From contig NZ_BAZG01000030.1 of NCBI RefSeq assembly GCF_000964525.1, positions 1-36,038 on the forward strand: 36,038 nt of DNA. The letters run 5' to 3'. The translations under genes were made by a program, and so were the position numbers. Source of the stretch: Anaeromyxobacter sp. PSR-1 (GTDB lineage: Bacteria > Myxococcota > Myxococcia > Myxococcales > Anaeromyxobacteraceae). The notes beneath the pieces were generated by a model that saw only the letters and a program-made list of their open reading frames with translations, did no database searches and was not told the DNA's origin. Numbering within the stretch: the first letter of the stretch is position 1; every line of letters begins with the position of its first letter. This document shows, one piece after another, positions 6,837 through 14,641 of the stretch.

Positions 6837-8216
6837 ATGGCGAGCGCGAAGAAGCCCAGCCTGATGGTCATCGACGACCTGGACAGCGCGCGCCAGATGA
6901 TGAAGCGCACGCTGGCCCGCTCCTACGACGTCTACGACTTCGGGTCGGTCGCGGAGGCGGTGCCGGCGGTGGAGCGCGCCGATTTCGACTGCATCGTCAC
7001 CGACCTGCGTATGCCCGGCATCGACGGCATCGAGGGGCTGCGCCGCTTCCAGGCGAAGGTGCCGGAGATCCCGGTCATCCTCGTCACCGCGTTCGCCACC
7101 GTGGAGACCGCGGTGGAGGCGATGAAGGCGGGCGCGTTCGACTACCTGAAGAAGCCGTTCGAGCCGGAGGAGCTGGAGCTGGTGGTGGCGCGCGCGGTGG
7201 AGCACGCGCGGGTGAAGAAGGAGAACGCCCGCCTCCGCTCGGCGCTCGCCGGCCAGTTCAGCGTGCACGGCATCGTGGGCAAGTCGCAGGCCATGAAGGA
7301 CCTGGTCTCGATGCTGGAGCGCATCGCGCCCTCCGACGTGCCCATCCTCATCGAGGGCGAGTCCGGCACCGGCAAGGACCTGCTCGCCCGCGCCGCCCAC
7401 GCGCTGTCCTCGCGCGCGCAGGGGCCGTACGTGGCGCTCAACATGAGCGCCATCCCCGAGAACCTGGCCGAGTCCGAGCTGTTCGGCCACGAGAAGGGCG
7501 CGTTCACCGGCGCCGACCAGCCGCGGGCCGGGTTCTTCGCCGAGGCCGAGGGCGGCACGCTGTTCCTGGACGAGATCGGCCTCTTGCCCCCGGCGCTCCA
7601 GCCGAAGCTCCTGCGCGTGCTGCAGGACGGCGAGTTCATCCCGGTCGGCAGCCGCAAGCCGCGCAAGGCGAACGTGCGGGTGGTGGCGGCCACCAACGAG
7701 GACCTGCAGCGGCGCGTGAAGGAGGGGAAGTTCCGCGAGGACCTCTGGTTCCGGCTCCGGGTGGTCCCGCTGCGCCTGCCCCCGCTCCGCGAGCGCCGCG
7801 AGGACATCCCGCTGCTCGTCGAGCACCTCGTCCAGAAGCACGCGCTGCGCCTCTCGCGCCCGCCGCTCCAGCCGGACGCCGAGGCCATGCGGGCGCTCCT
7901 CGACCACGCCTGGCCCGGCAACATCCGCGAGCTGGAGCACGCCATCGAGCGCGGGCTGCTGCTCGCGCGCGGCGAGGCCATCACGCTCGCCGACCTGCCG
8001 CCGGAGCTGACGCCGCCCGCCGACGCGGCCGGCGGCGCCGACGAGGGGCGCTACCGGCGCGCCCGCGACGCCTGGGAGCGGCGGTTCCTCGAGGACGTGC
8101 TGCGCGAGGCGGGCGGGCAGGTGGCGCGCGCCGCCGAGCTCTCCGGCCTGCACCGGTCCACGTTCTACGAGAAGCTCGCGCGCCACGGGCTCGCCGACAA
8201 GGACGCGAAGCCCTGA
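6837..8216 (+). CDS. NtrC-family sigma-54-dependent response regulator
   Basis: The 459-residue protein has an N-terminal receiver (acidic D13/D14, phospho-acceptor D56 in TDLRMP, K105). A central AAA+ domain follows, with Walker A GESGTGKD (174-181), the sigma-54 contact loop GAFTGA (221-226) and Walker B TLFLDE. It ends in a Fis-type HTH (about 412-452). All residues needed to activate RpoN holoenzyme are present. It lies 2 nt after the kinase, so the two form one operon, and its likely target is the candidate sigma-54 promoter at 2565-2581. The last codons overlap the proposed start of the GNAT gene. Function as an RpoN activator is firm; target genes are inferred. Confidence 0.93.
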   Translation: MASAKKPSLMVIDDLDSARQMMKRTLARSYDVYDFGSVAEAVPAVERADFDCIVTDLRMPGIDGIEGLRRFQAKVPEIPVILVTAFATVETAVEAMKAGAFDYLKKPFEPEELELVVARAVEHARVKKENARLRSALAGQFSVHGIVGKSQAMKDLVSMLERIAPSDVPILIEGESGTGKDLLARAAHALSSRAQGPYVALNMSAIPENLAESELFGHEKGAFTGADQPRAGFFAEAEGGTLFLDEIGLLPPALQPKLLRVLQDGEFIPVGSRKPRKANVRVVAATNEDLQRRVKEGKFREDLWFRLRVVPLRLPPLRERREDIPLLVEHLVQKHALRLSRPPLQPDAEAMRALLDHAWPGNIRELEHAIERGLLLARGEAITLADLPPELTPPADAAGGADEGRYRRARDAWERRFLEDVLREAGGQVARAAELSGLHRSTFYEKLARHGLADKDAKP

Positions 8217-8710
8217 GCGCGACCCGCCGCCCCGGCGCGCTCCGGCTCCGCGCGGCACGGCCCGCCGACGCCCCGGCGATCGCGCGGACGATGCGCGCGG
8301 CGGTGCGGGGCGGCGCCGCCGGCGCGCTCCCGGCCCGGTTGCGCGCGGCGTGGGGCTCGCTCCCGCCGCTCTATCACCTGTGGGCCATGAGCGCGGGCGG
8401 CGAGCGGTACCTCGTGGCGGAGCGCGGCGGCCGGGTGGCGGGGTACGCCGCCTGGCGCGGGGCGGAGCTGACCGCGGTGTTCGTGCGGCCCTCCGCGGCC
8501 GGCCGCGGGGTGGGCGCGGCGCTCGTCGCCGCGGTGGAGCGGCGGGCCCGGAGGGCCGGCGTCCCGGCGCTGCGCGTGCTCGCGGCCGGGCCCGCGATCG
8601 GCTTCTACGCCCGGCTCGGCTTCCGCCCCGGCCGCGCCGCGAGGGCGCCGCTCCCGGGCGGCCTCGCCCTCCCGGCCCGCTGGATGCGCAGGCCGCTCGC
8701 GCCCGGCTAG
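8213..8710 (+). CDS. GNAT-family N-acetyltransferase
   Basis: The acetyl-CoA-binding core is clear: a beta strand LTAVFV followed by the loop RGVGAALV, then FYARLGFRPG near the C-terminus. Residues conserved at GNAT N-termini (LRLRAARPADAPAIA) are encoded upstream of the first ATG (8291). I see no ATG, GTG or TTG in frame between those codons and at least 8042. The only candidate is CTG 8213, which overlaps the TGA of the preceding regulator gene (CTGA). I therefore extend the gene to 8213 (165 residues); a conservative start would be ATG 8291 (139 residues). The substrate cannot be told. It converges on the nuclease gene, sharing a CTAG stop. Confidence 0.7.
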   Translation: MSATRRPGALRLRAARPADAPAIARTMRAAVRGGAAGALPARLRAAWGSLPPLYHLWAMSAGGERYLVAERGGRVAGYAAWRGAELTAVFVRPSAAGRGVGAALVAAVERRARRAGVPALRVLAAGPAIGFYARLGFRPGRAARAPLPGGLALPARWMRRPLAPG

Positions 8711-9636
8711 AGCCGCCCGCAGGGGCGGCGGAACGGGCAGCGCCGGCACGCGACCCGGTCGTCGGGCCGGGGGAAGGCGTCCTCCACCGCCACGTTCCGG
8801 GCCGGATCGACGAGCGCCCCGCGCATGGCGGCGATGGAGGCGCGCATCTGGTCCTGGCAGGTGGACAGCGCGGCCGGATCGACCGCCACCGACACGCGCC
8901 CGGCGCCGCCGTCCTCCGGCGCGGCCAGGTAGACGAGCCCGCCCACCACCGCGTCCGGCGCGGCGCCCCACTTCCGCTGCGCGTACAGCGAGTAGATGCC
9001 GAGCTGGGTGTGGTCCACCGTCCGCTCGCGGCCGGTCTTCCAGTCGAGGATGTGCACCCGGCCCTCGGCGTCGCGGTAGGCGAAGTCCACCGCCACCCAG
9101 ATCTTGGTGCCCTCGAAGTCCCAGGCGTCGAGCTCGTCCACCGACAGCCAGCGGTCGCGCGGCGTGGCGCGGATGGTCTCGAGCGCCTCGCTCGCGTAGA
9201 AGCCGCGCAGCCCGCCGTCCACCACCTGCTCGAACAGCCGCTTCCAGTCGGCGTCGGAGACCGGCTCGCCGTACTCGTGCTCGACGAGGCCGGTGATGCG
9301 CGAGGCCTCGCGCCAGTAGGACTTGTCGCGCGAGGCGGCCCACTCGGCGCGCGCCTTGCGGCGGGTGCGGTCGAGCAGCTTCTCCGCCGCCCAGAACGTG
9401 CCGCTCACCCGCGCCGCCGAGAGCATCTGCTTCAGCGCGCCGTGCACCACCGAGCCCGCCCACTGCCAGCGGGAGGAGAGCTTCTTCAGGACGTACAGCT
9501 CGCGCACCGGGGTGCCGTGCGCGGCCTCCCAGCCGCCCCAGCTCCCGTAGTAGGCGTAGAAGTACGCGCGCCGGCACTCGGCGAACTTCTCGTGGCGCGA
9601 CTTCGACCAGGAGAACTCGTTCTGCAGATCGGCCAT
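8707..9636 (-). CDS. PD-(D/E)XK nuclease with Cas4/AddB-like Fe-S cysteines
   Basis: The 309-residue protein belongs to the RecB/Cas4-type nuclease group. H65 (GSVVHGAL), D184 (VAVDFAYRD), the DWKTG motif (D198, K200) and QLGIY (Q211, Y215) give the standard H-D-DxK-QxxxY active-site series. Four cysteines frame the fold: C21 (ECRRAYFY) and C297-x2-C300-x5-C306 at the C-terminus. This is the pattern that holds a 4Fe-4S cluster in Cas4 and AddB. No helicase domain or CRISPR gene lies nearby, so it is a stand-alone DNA repair or processing exonuclease. Its ATG is preceded by a strong hairpin and no Shine-Dalgarno sequence. The fold and Fe-S pattern are clear; the biological role is not. Confidence 0.85.
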   Translation of the reverse strand: MADLQNEFSWSKSRHEKFAECRRAYFYAYYGSWGGWEAAHGTPVRELYVLKKLSSRWQWAGSVVHGALKQMLSAARVSGTFWAAEKLLDRTRRKARAEWAASRDKSYWREASRITGLVEHEYGEPVSDADWKRLFEQVVDGGLRGFYASEALETIRATPRDRWLSVDELDAWDFEGTKIWVAVDFAYRDAEGRVHILDWKTGRERTVDHTQLGIYSLYAQRKWGAAPDAVVGGLVYLAAPEDGGAGRVSVAVDPAALSTCQDQMRASIAAMRGALVDPARNVAVEDAFPRPDDRVACRRCPFRRPCGRL

Positions 9637-9671
9637 GGGCAGGCCCGGCGGTCTGGGACCGCCGGGTGCCC
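9637..9671 (-). terminator. Perfect hairpin between the M16 operon and the nuclease gene
   Basis: A 10-bp perfect stem (9644-9653 with 9657-9666, loop TGG) is extended by five more pairs (9637-9641 with 9667-9671) across a GG bulge. It follows the stop of the M16 partner gene by about 33 nt and abuts the nuclease ATG (9636). It could terminate the M16 transcript, mask the nuclease start, or both. A TACACT -10-like element on the minus strand (9673-9678) would place the whole hairpin in the nuclease leader. Confidence 0.55.
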
Positions 9672-9703
9672 GAGTGTAGCCGAGGGGGCTGACGGGCGGG
9701 GGG

Positions 9704-11263
9704 CTAGGGAGCCGGCGAGGAGGCCGGCGGCCGCTGCGTGCGCACCCTCGGGCTCCGCGGCGGCGCGCGCACCGGCGTGGCGCCGGGCACCGGGCGGACC
9801 TCGACCTTGCCGATGGCGAGCCCCTCGAGCTGCGGCCGGACCGCGGCCGGCGTGCCCACCAGCACGAGCGTCGAGCGCGCGGGATCGAGGTAGCGCTCGG
9901 CGATGCGCTGCACGTCGGCCGGGCCGACGTTCCGGACCGCGTCGGCGTAGCCGTTCCAGTAGTCGTCGGGGAGGCCGTGGATGACGAGCTCGGCGACGCG
10001 CCCGGCGATGCCGCCCACGGTGGCGAAGTCGGCCGGCAGCGAGCGGACCAGCGCGTTCCGCGCGTCCGCCAGCTCCGCCTCGCCCACCGGCTGCTCGCGC
10101 AGCTTGCGGATCTCGCCGAGGAGGTCGCCCAGCGCGGCGCCGGTCACCTCCGCCTTCACGTTGCCGTGCACGATGCTCACGCCGCCGAGGCGGCGCGCGT
10201 CGGCGCCGGCGCCCATGCCGTACGTGTAGCCCTTCTCCTCGCGCAGCGTGCGGAACAGCCGCGAGGACATGCCGCCGCCCAGCACCTGGAACGCCACCGT
10301 CGCCGCGACGTAGTCCGGCGAGGCGCGCGCCAGCCCGGGCATCCCCAGCATCACCAGCGTCTGGGGTGCGTCCGGCTTGTCGAGCAGGAGCGTGACGTGC
10401 GGCGCGGTCGGCGCGGGCGCGCGGGGGGCCGGAGCGGCGGTGCCCGCCGGCCACTTCCCGAGCGTCCGCTCGAGCAGCGGCCGCAGCTCGGCCTCGGAGA
10501 CGTCGCCCACCACCACCAGCTCGGCGTTCGCGGGGCGCCAGAAGCGCGCGTGGAACGCGGCCAGGTCGGCGGGCCGGGTGGCCGCCACCGAGGCCTCGTC
10601 GCCGAGCACGTAGTGGCCGTAGGGGTGGTCCGGGCCCCAGTACGCCTTCAGGAACGCCTTGCCGGCGATGGTGGCCGGCTGGTCCCGCTGCTGGAGCAGC
10701 GTCACCTTGCGCTGGTCCTGCACGCGCGCGAAGTCCTTCGCCCGGAACGCCGGGTTCATGGCCACGTCGGCGAACAGGTCGAGCAGCTTCGGGAGGTGCC
10801 GCGAGAGCGACGAGCCGGAGAGCGAGGCCGCGTCCTGGCCGGCGCCGGCGCCGAGCGAGGCGCCCAGGAAGCCGACCTCGTCGGAGAGCCGGGTGGCGGT
10901 GCGGGAGCGGGTGCCGCCCTCGGTGAGCATGCTGGCGGTGAAGCTCGCCAGGCCGGGGAGGCGCGCCGGGTCGTTCACCGCGCCGGCGCGCACCACCAGG
11001 TTGAGCGCAACGATGGGCAGCCGCCGGTGCTCGACGAGCCGCACCCGCAGGCCGTTCGCGAGCGCGAAGTGGCGCTGCTGCGGGAGGTGCAGCTCGGGCG
11101 CGGCGCCGATGGCCGGCACCTGGCCGCGATCCGGGCCGGCGGGCGCGGCGGCGGCCTGCGGCGGCGTGGCGGGGGGCGCCGCCGGCGCGGGGGCCGGCCG
11201 GGAGCCGGCGCAGCCGAGGACCGCGGCGAGGAGGACGGCGAGGGATCGGAGGCTGCGCGTCAT
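9704..11263 (-). CDS. M16-family lipoprotein, non-catalytic partner subunit
   Basis: The 519-residue protein has a lipoprotein signal with a lipobox ending in LGC near residue 18, followed by a Pro/Ala-rich linker of about 35 residues. The M16 fold follows (ANGLRVRLVEHRRLPIV), but the zinc motif HxxEH is replaced by a stretch around FTASMLTEGG. It is therefore the inactive type of subunit that pairs with a zinc-binding one. The Gly-Tyr-Thr-Tyr segment (KGYTYGMGAGA), typical of the substrate-binding half, is retained. Its ATG overlaps the TGA of the catalytic partner (11260-11263), so the two are coupled. It probably forms a periplasmic, membrane-tethered heterodimeric peptidase. The substrate is unknown. 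Confidence 0.85.
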   Translation of the reverse strand: MTRSLRSLAVLLAAVLGCAGSRPAPAPAAPPATPPQAAAAPAGPDRGQVPAIGAAPELHLPQQRHFALANGLRVRLVEHRRLPIVALNLVVRAGAVNDPARLPGLASFTASMLTEGGTRSRTATRLSDEVGFLGASLGAGAGQDAASLSGSSLSRHLPKLLDLFADVAMNPAFRAKDFARVQDQRKVTLLQQRDQPATIAGKAFLKAYWGPDHPYGHYVLGDEASVAATRPADLAAFHARFWRPANAELVVVGDVSEAELRPLLERTLGKWPAGTAAPAPRAPAPTAPHVTLLLDKPDAPQTLVMLGMPGLARASPDYVAATVAFQVLGGGMSSRLFRTLREEKGYTYGMGAGADARRLGGVSIVHGNVKAEVTGAALGDLLGEIRKLREQPVGEAELADARNALVRSLPADFATVGGIAGRVAELVIHGLPDDYWNGYADAVRNVGPADVQRIAERYLDPARSTLVLVGTPAAVRPQLEGLAIGKVEVRPVPGATPVRAPPRSPRVRTQRPPASSPAP

Positions 11264-12636
11264 CGGGCGCTCCCGGCGGCGGCGCCGGCGGCGGCCGGCC
11301 TGGGGTGGACGGTGAGGACCACGCGCGCGTCCTTGCGCAGGAAGCGCCGCGCCGCGTCCGACACGTCGGCGGGCGTCACGGCGCGGTAGCGGGCCAGGTC
11401 CTTCGCCAGGTACCCGGGGTCGCCGGTCCGCACGTAGTAGCCGGCCAGCGAGGCGGCGCGTCCGCCGAAGCCCCCCACCGGCTCGAGGCCGAACACCGCG
11501 CCGGCCTCGATCTTGTTCTTGGCGCGCTGCACCTCCTCGGCCGTGGGCGGCTCGCGCGCGATCCGCGCCAGCTCCTCGTCGATCTCGCGCTCCAGCCGCT
11601 CCAGCGGGACGCCCGGCTTCGGCGTCGCGACCACGAGGTACATGCTCGCGAGCGCCTGGCTCATCTGCCCGGCCGAGACGCCCTGCGCGATCTGCTCGTC
11701 CATCACCAGCCGCTTCACCAGCCGCGCGCTCTTGCCGTCGGAGAGCACGCTCGAGAGCACGTCCAGCGCCGCGTCGCCGGGCGCGAACACCCGCGGCGTC
11801 TGCCAGGCGAGGTAGAGCCGGGGGAGCTGCACGCGGTCGTCCATGGAGACCCGCCGCTCCGCCGTGAGCGGCTTCGGATCCGGCGCCTGGTGCGCGGGCC
11901 GGGCCTTGCCCGGGATGGGCCCGAACCACTTCTCCACCAGCGCGCGCGTCCGCGCCGGGTCGATGTCGCCGGCGATGGCGAGCACCGCGTTCTCCGGCCC
12001 GTACCAGCGCTCGAAGAACTGCTTCACGTCGGCGAGCGTGGCCGCCTCGAGGTCCTCGTGCGTGCCGATGGTCTGCCAGTGGTAGGGGAACTGCGGATCC
12101 CACAGGCTCGCGAGGAGCTTCTCGAACACGAGCCCGTACGGCTGCATCTCGTAGGACTGCCGGCGCTCGTTCCGCACCACGTCGCGCTGGTTGTCGAGCT
12201 TCTCCTGGGTGAGCGTGGGGAACATCCAGCCCATCCGGTCGGCCTCGATGAAGAGCATCTGCTCGAGCGCGCCGGAGGGCACCTGCTCCCAGTACACGGT
12301 GCTGTCCGGGCTGGTGCCGCCGTTCGCCTCGCCGCCGGCCGCGTCCACCAGCCGGTCGGCCTCGCCCTTGGGCAGGTGGGCGCTGCCCTGGAACATGAGG
12401 TGCTCGAAGAGGTGGGCGAAGCCGGTGCGGCCGGGCCGCTCGTCCTTCGAGCCGACGTCGTACTGGACGTGGACGCCGACGAGCGGGGCGGTGTGATCCT
12501 CGTGCAGGATCACGGTGAGGCCGTTCCCCAGGGTGAACATGGTGTAGGGGATCTCCGGCGCGTCGCCCGGGGGTGGGGCGGCGGCGGCGGGCGCGGCGGT
12601 GAGGAGCGCTGCGACGAGGAGCGGGCTCGCGATCAT
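11260..12636 (-). CDS. M16-family zinc peptidase, catalytic subunit
   Basis: The 458-residue protein begins with a hydrophobic signal peptide (about residues 1-20). It carries the inverted zinc motif HLFEH (H75, E78, H79), with the distal ligand E157 in QRDVVRNERR at the expected distance. It is the catalytic half of a two-subunit processing-protease-like enzyme. A longer reading from GTG 12675 would run through the promoter, so ATG 12636 is preferred: a GTGACG-N17-TATAAC promoter fits between them. It is the first gene of the M16 operon and diverges from a single-domain response regulator. Confidence 0.88.
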   Translation of the reverse strand: MIASPLLVAALLTAAPAAAAPPPGDAPEIPYTMFTLGNGLTVILHEDHTAPLVGVHVQYDVGSKDERPGRTGFAHLFEHLMFQGSAHLPKGEADRLVDAAGGEANGGTSPDSTVYWEQVPSGALEQMLFIEADRMGWMFPTLTQEKLDNQRDVVRNERRQSYEMQPYGLVFEKLLASLWDPQFPYHWQTIGTHEDLEAATLADVKQFFERWYGPENAVLAIAGDIDPARTRALVEKWFGPIPGKARPAHQAPDPKPLTAERRVSMDDRVQLPRLYLAWQTPRVFAPGDAALDVLSSVLSDGKSARLVKRLVMDEQIAQGVSAGQMSQALASMYLVVATPKPGVPLERLEREIDEELARIAREPPTAEEVQRAKNKIEAGAVFGLEPVGGFGGRAASLAGYYVRTGDPGYLAKDLARYRAVTPADVSDAARRFLRKDARVVLTVHPRPAAAGAAAGSAR

Positions 12637-12646
12637 GGCGCCTCGC

Positions 12647-12675
12647 GTTATATGCCTCGACCGGCCCCCCGTCAC
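12647..12675 (-). promoter_or_regulatory. Candidate promoter of the M16 operon
   Basis: On the minus strand GTGACG (12670-12675), a 17-nt spacer and TATAAC (12647-12652) resemble a housekeeping promoter. The hexamer lies 10 nt before ATG 12636, implying a very short leader. This is one of the few genes here with both elements recognisable. Confidence 0.5.
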
Positions 12676-12760
12676 GGCCCCCCGGTGTCCAAACGGCCTG
12701 GCATGCCCCCGCCCGCACGAGGCACGACGGGGCGGTCGTTGCGCCGGCGGGCCGCGGAGG

Positions 12761-12766
12761 TATCCT
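12761..12766 (+). promoter_or_regulatory. Candidate -10 element TATCCT for the response regulator
   Basis: TATCCT lies 10 nt before ATG 12777. A partial -35 (TTGCGC, 12739-12744) sits 16 nt upstream. GGAGG at 12756-12760 is too far from the ATG to be its ribosome binding site. Confidence 0.35.
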
Positions 12767-12776
12767 CCCCCTCCGG

Positions 12777-13163
12777 ATGGCCCCCGAACCCTCCCCGCTC
12801 CGCATCCTCGTCGCCGAGGACGATCCCGCCGTCGCCCGGCTGTACACCGCCTACGCGCAGAGCCGCGGGCACACCGTCCTCGTCGCGCGCGACGGCGCCG
12901 AGGCGTTCACCGCCGCGGCCGACCAGGGGCCCGACCTCATCCTGCTCGACGTGGCCATGCCTAAGGTGGACGGCCGCGACGCGCTCCGCCGCCTGAAGGC
13001 CGACCCGCGGACCCAGGGCATCCCCGTCCTCGTGATCAGCGCGGCCGGCTCCGACCAGCACCTCCGCGAGCTGATGCTCCAGCTCGGCGCCTGGGACGTG
13101 ATGGAGAAGCCGGTCGATCTCCAGATCGCGTTCAACAAGGCCGAGCGGCTGGCGCGCCGCTAG
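12777..13163 (+). CDS. Single-domain response regulator (CheY-like receiver)
   Basis: The 128-residue protein is only a receiver domain. It has acidic residues in VAEDDP, the phospho-acceptor Asp in LLDVAMP, a Ser in place of Thr at the VISAAG position, and the conserved Lys in MEKPV. With no output domain it must act by protein-protein contact or phospho-relay. No kinase gene is adjacent; the M16 operon diverges from it. Partner unknown. Such stand-alone receivers are abundant in Myxococcota. Confidence 0.88.
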   Translation: MAPEPSPLRILVAEDDPAVARLYTAYAQSRGHTVLVARDGAEAFTAAADQGPDLILLDVAMPKVDGRDALRRLKADPRTQGIPVLVISAAGSDQHLRELMLQLGAWDVMEKPVDLQIAFNKAERLARR

Positions 13164-13196
13164 CCGAGCCCCCGCTCACCCCGACCCCGAGCGTAG

Positions 13197-13252
13197 CCCG
13201 CCGCAGGCGGGCGGAGTCGAGGGGCGCCGCAGGCGGCCGGAGTCGAGGGGCG
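13197..13252. repeat. Hairpin plus 26-bp tandem duplication between convergent genes
   Basis: Two adjacent 26-bp copies (13201-13226 and 13227-13252) differ at one base, and the second ends exactly at the glgC stop codon. Each contains CCGCAGGCGG and GGAGTCGAGGGGCG. The first forms a 6-bp hairpin with flanking bases (CCCGCC-GCA-GGCGGG, 13197-13211). It sits between the convergent response regulator and glgC, so it could be a bidirectional terminator or a copy of a dispersed intergenic palindrome. Confidence 0.7.
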
Positions 13253-14494
13253 CTACCGCCCCGCCTCGATCCGCATGCCCTTCGGGATGATCACGATCCC
13301 GCTCTCGGTCACGTGGAAGTGCTTGCGGTCCTTCTCGTGGTCGAAGCCGATGGTGGTGTGGGCCGGGATGTCCACGTGCTTGTCGATGATGGCGCGGCGG
13401 ATCCGGCAGTGGCGGCCGATGTTCACGTTCTCGAAGACGATCGACTCCTCCACCGTCGCGTAGCTGTTGACCCGCACCTTGGGCGACAGGATGGAGTGGT
13501 GGACGTGGGCGCCGGAGATGATGCAGCCCTCCGACACCAGCGAGTCGGTGGCGCGCCCGACCCGGTTGTCGCGCTCGTTGTTGAAGACGAACTTGGCCGG
13601 CGGGTAGTTGTACTGGACCGTGAAGATCGGCCACTCGTCGTTGTAGAGCGAGAAGATCGGGTCCACCGCCACCAGGTCCATGTTGGCCTGGAAGTAGGCG
13701 TCCACCGAGCCCACGTCGCGCCAGTAGCCGCGCTCGCGCTCGGTCTGCCCAGGCACCACGTTCAGCGCGAAGTCGTAGACGTAGACGCGCTTGCGCTGGT
13801 GCATCGAGGCGACGATCGACTTGCCGAAGTCGTGGGCGCTCGCCGGATCGCCGGCGTCGCGCACGATCTCCTGGACCAGCGCCTCGGTGGAGAACAGGTA
13901 GTTGCCCATGGAGGCGAGGCAGCGGGTCGGGTCGCCCGGCATGGTCTTCGGGTCGGACGTGGGCTTCTCCACGAAGCCGACCATCCGCCCGTCCGCGTCC
14001 ACCTCGATGATGCCGAACTCGCTCGCCTCCTCCACCGGGATCGGCACCGCCGCCACCGTCAGGTCCGCCTTGCGGTCCTGGTGGAACTCCAGCATCTGCC
14101 GCGCGTCCATGCGGTAGACGTGGTCGGCGCCGAACACGAACGTGAAGTCGGGCTCCTCGTCGGTGATGATGTTGAGGTTCTGGTAGATGGCGTCGGCCGA
14201 GCCCTCGAACCACTTCGGGCCCACCCGCATCTGCGCCGGGACCAGCTCCACGTACTGGTTGAGCAGCGAGGTGAGCCGCCAGGCGCGCTGCACGTGCGTG
14301 TTGAGCGACTCCGACTTGTACTGCACCAGCACCTTCATCTTGAGGATGCCGGAGTTCGCCATGTTGGACAGGACGAAGTCCACGATCCGGTAGCGGCCGC
14401 CGAACGGCACCGCCGGCTTGGCGCGATCGCGCGTGAGCGGGTCGAGGCGGCGCCCCTCTCCGCCGGCGAGGATCATCGCGAGCAGCTTCGCCAT
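13253..14494 (-). CDS. glgC: Glucose-1-phosphate adenylyltransferase (ADP-glucose pyrophosphorylase)
   Basis: The 413-residue enzyme makes ADP-glucose from ATP and glucose 1-phosphate, the committed step of bacterial glycogen synthesis. The nucleotidyltransferase signature [16 protein letters not shown] is at residues 6-21, followed by [27 protein letters not shown] is the family Mg/substrate motif. The C-terminal part is a left-handed beta-helix (repeats such as [14 protein letters not shown]). An upstream TTG (14557) is rejected because it falls in the -35 box of a good promoter. No other glycogen genes are in the window. The identification is secure. Confidence 0.95.
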   Translation of the reverse strand: MAKLLAMILAGGEGRRLDPLTRDRAKPAVPFGGRYRIVDFVLSNMANSGILKMKVLVQYKSESLNTHVQRAWRLTSLLNQYVELVPAQMRVGPKWFEGSADAIYQNLNIITDEEPDFTFVFGADHVYRMDARQMLEFHQDRKADLTVAAVPIPVEEASEFGIIEVDADGRMVGFVEKPTSDPKTMPGDPTRCLASMGNYLFSTEALVQEIVRDAGDPASAHDFGKSIVASMHQRKRVYVYDFALNVVPGQTERERGYWRDVGSVDAYFQANMDLVAVDPIFSLYNDEWPIFTVQYNYPPAKFVFNNERDNRVGRATDSLVSEGCIISGAHVHHSILSPKVRVNSYATVEESIVFENVNIGRHCRIRRAIIDKHVDIPAHTTIGFDHEKDRKHFHVTESGIVIIPKGMRIEAGR

Positions 14495-14528
14495 CGGTGA
14501 CTCCGGTCCAGGGTGAGGAACACCTCCG

Positions 14529-14557
14529 ATGCTACGCACCGGCTCCGGGCAGGGCAA
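14529..14557 (-). promoter_or_regulatory. Candidate housekeeping promoter of glgC
   Basis: On the minus strand TTGCCC (14552-14557), 17 nt and TAGCAT (14529-14534) lie about 34 nt before ATG 14494. The leader contains GGAG about 6 nt before the ATG. This is a conventional leadered arrangement. Confidence 0.5.
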
Positions 14558-14641
14558 GGAAGCGGGCGCGCGGGCGGCGGCGCGATCCGGGCCGCGCTGC
14601 GCGGCCGCGCGCGCCTCGTCGGGGGAGACGCGCGGGGCGGC

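Noticed and set aside
13253-14557. Longer glgC starting at TTG 14557
   Set aside because: The added 21 codons are Pro-rich, not conserved-looking, and cover a TTGCCC-N17-TAGCAT promoter; ATG 14494 starts the standard N-terminus.
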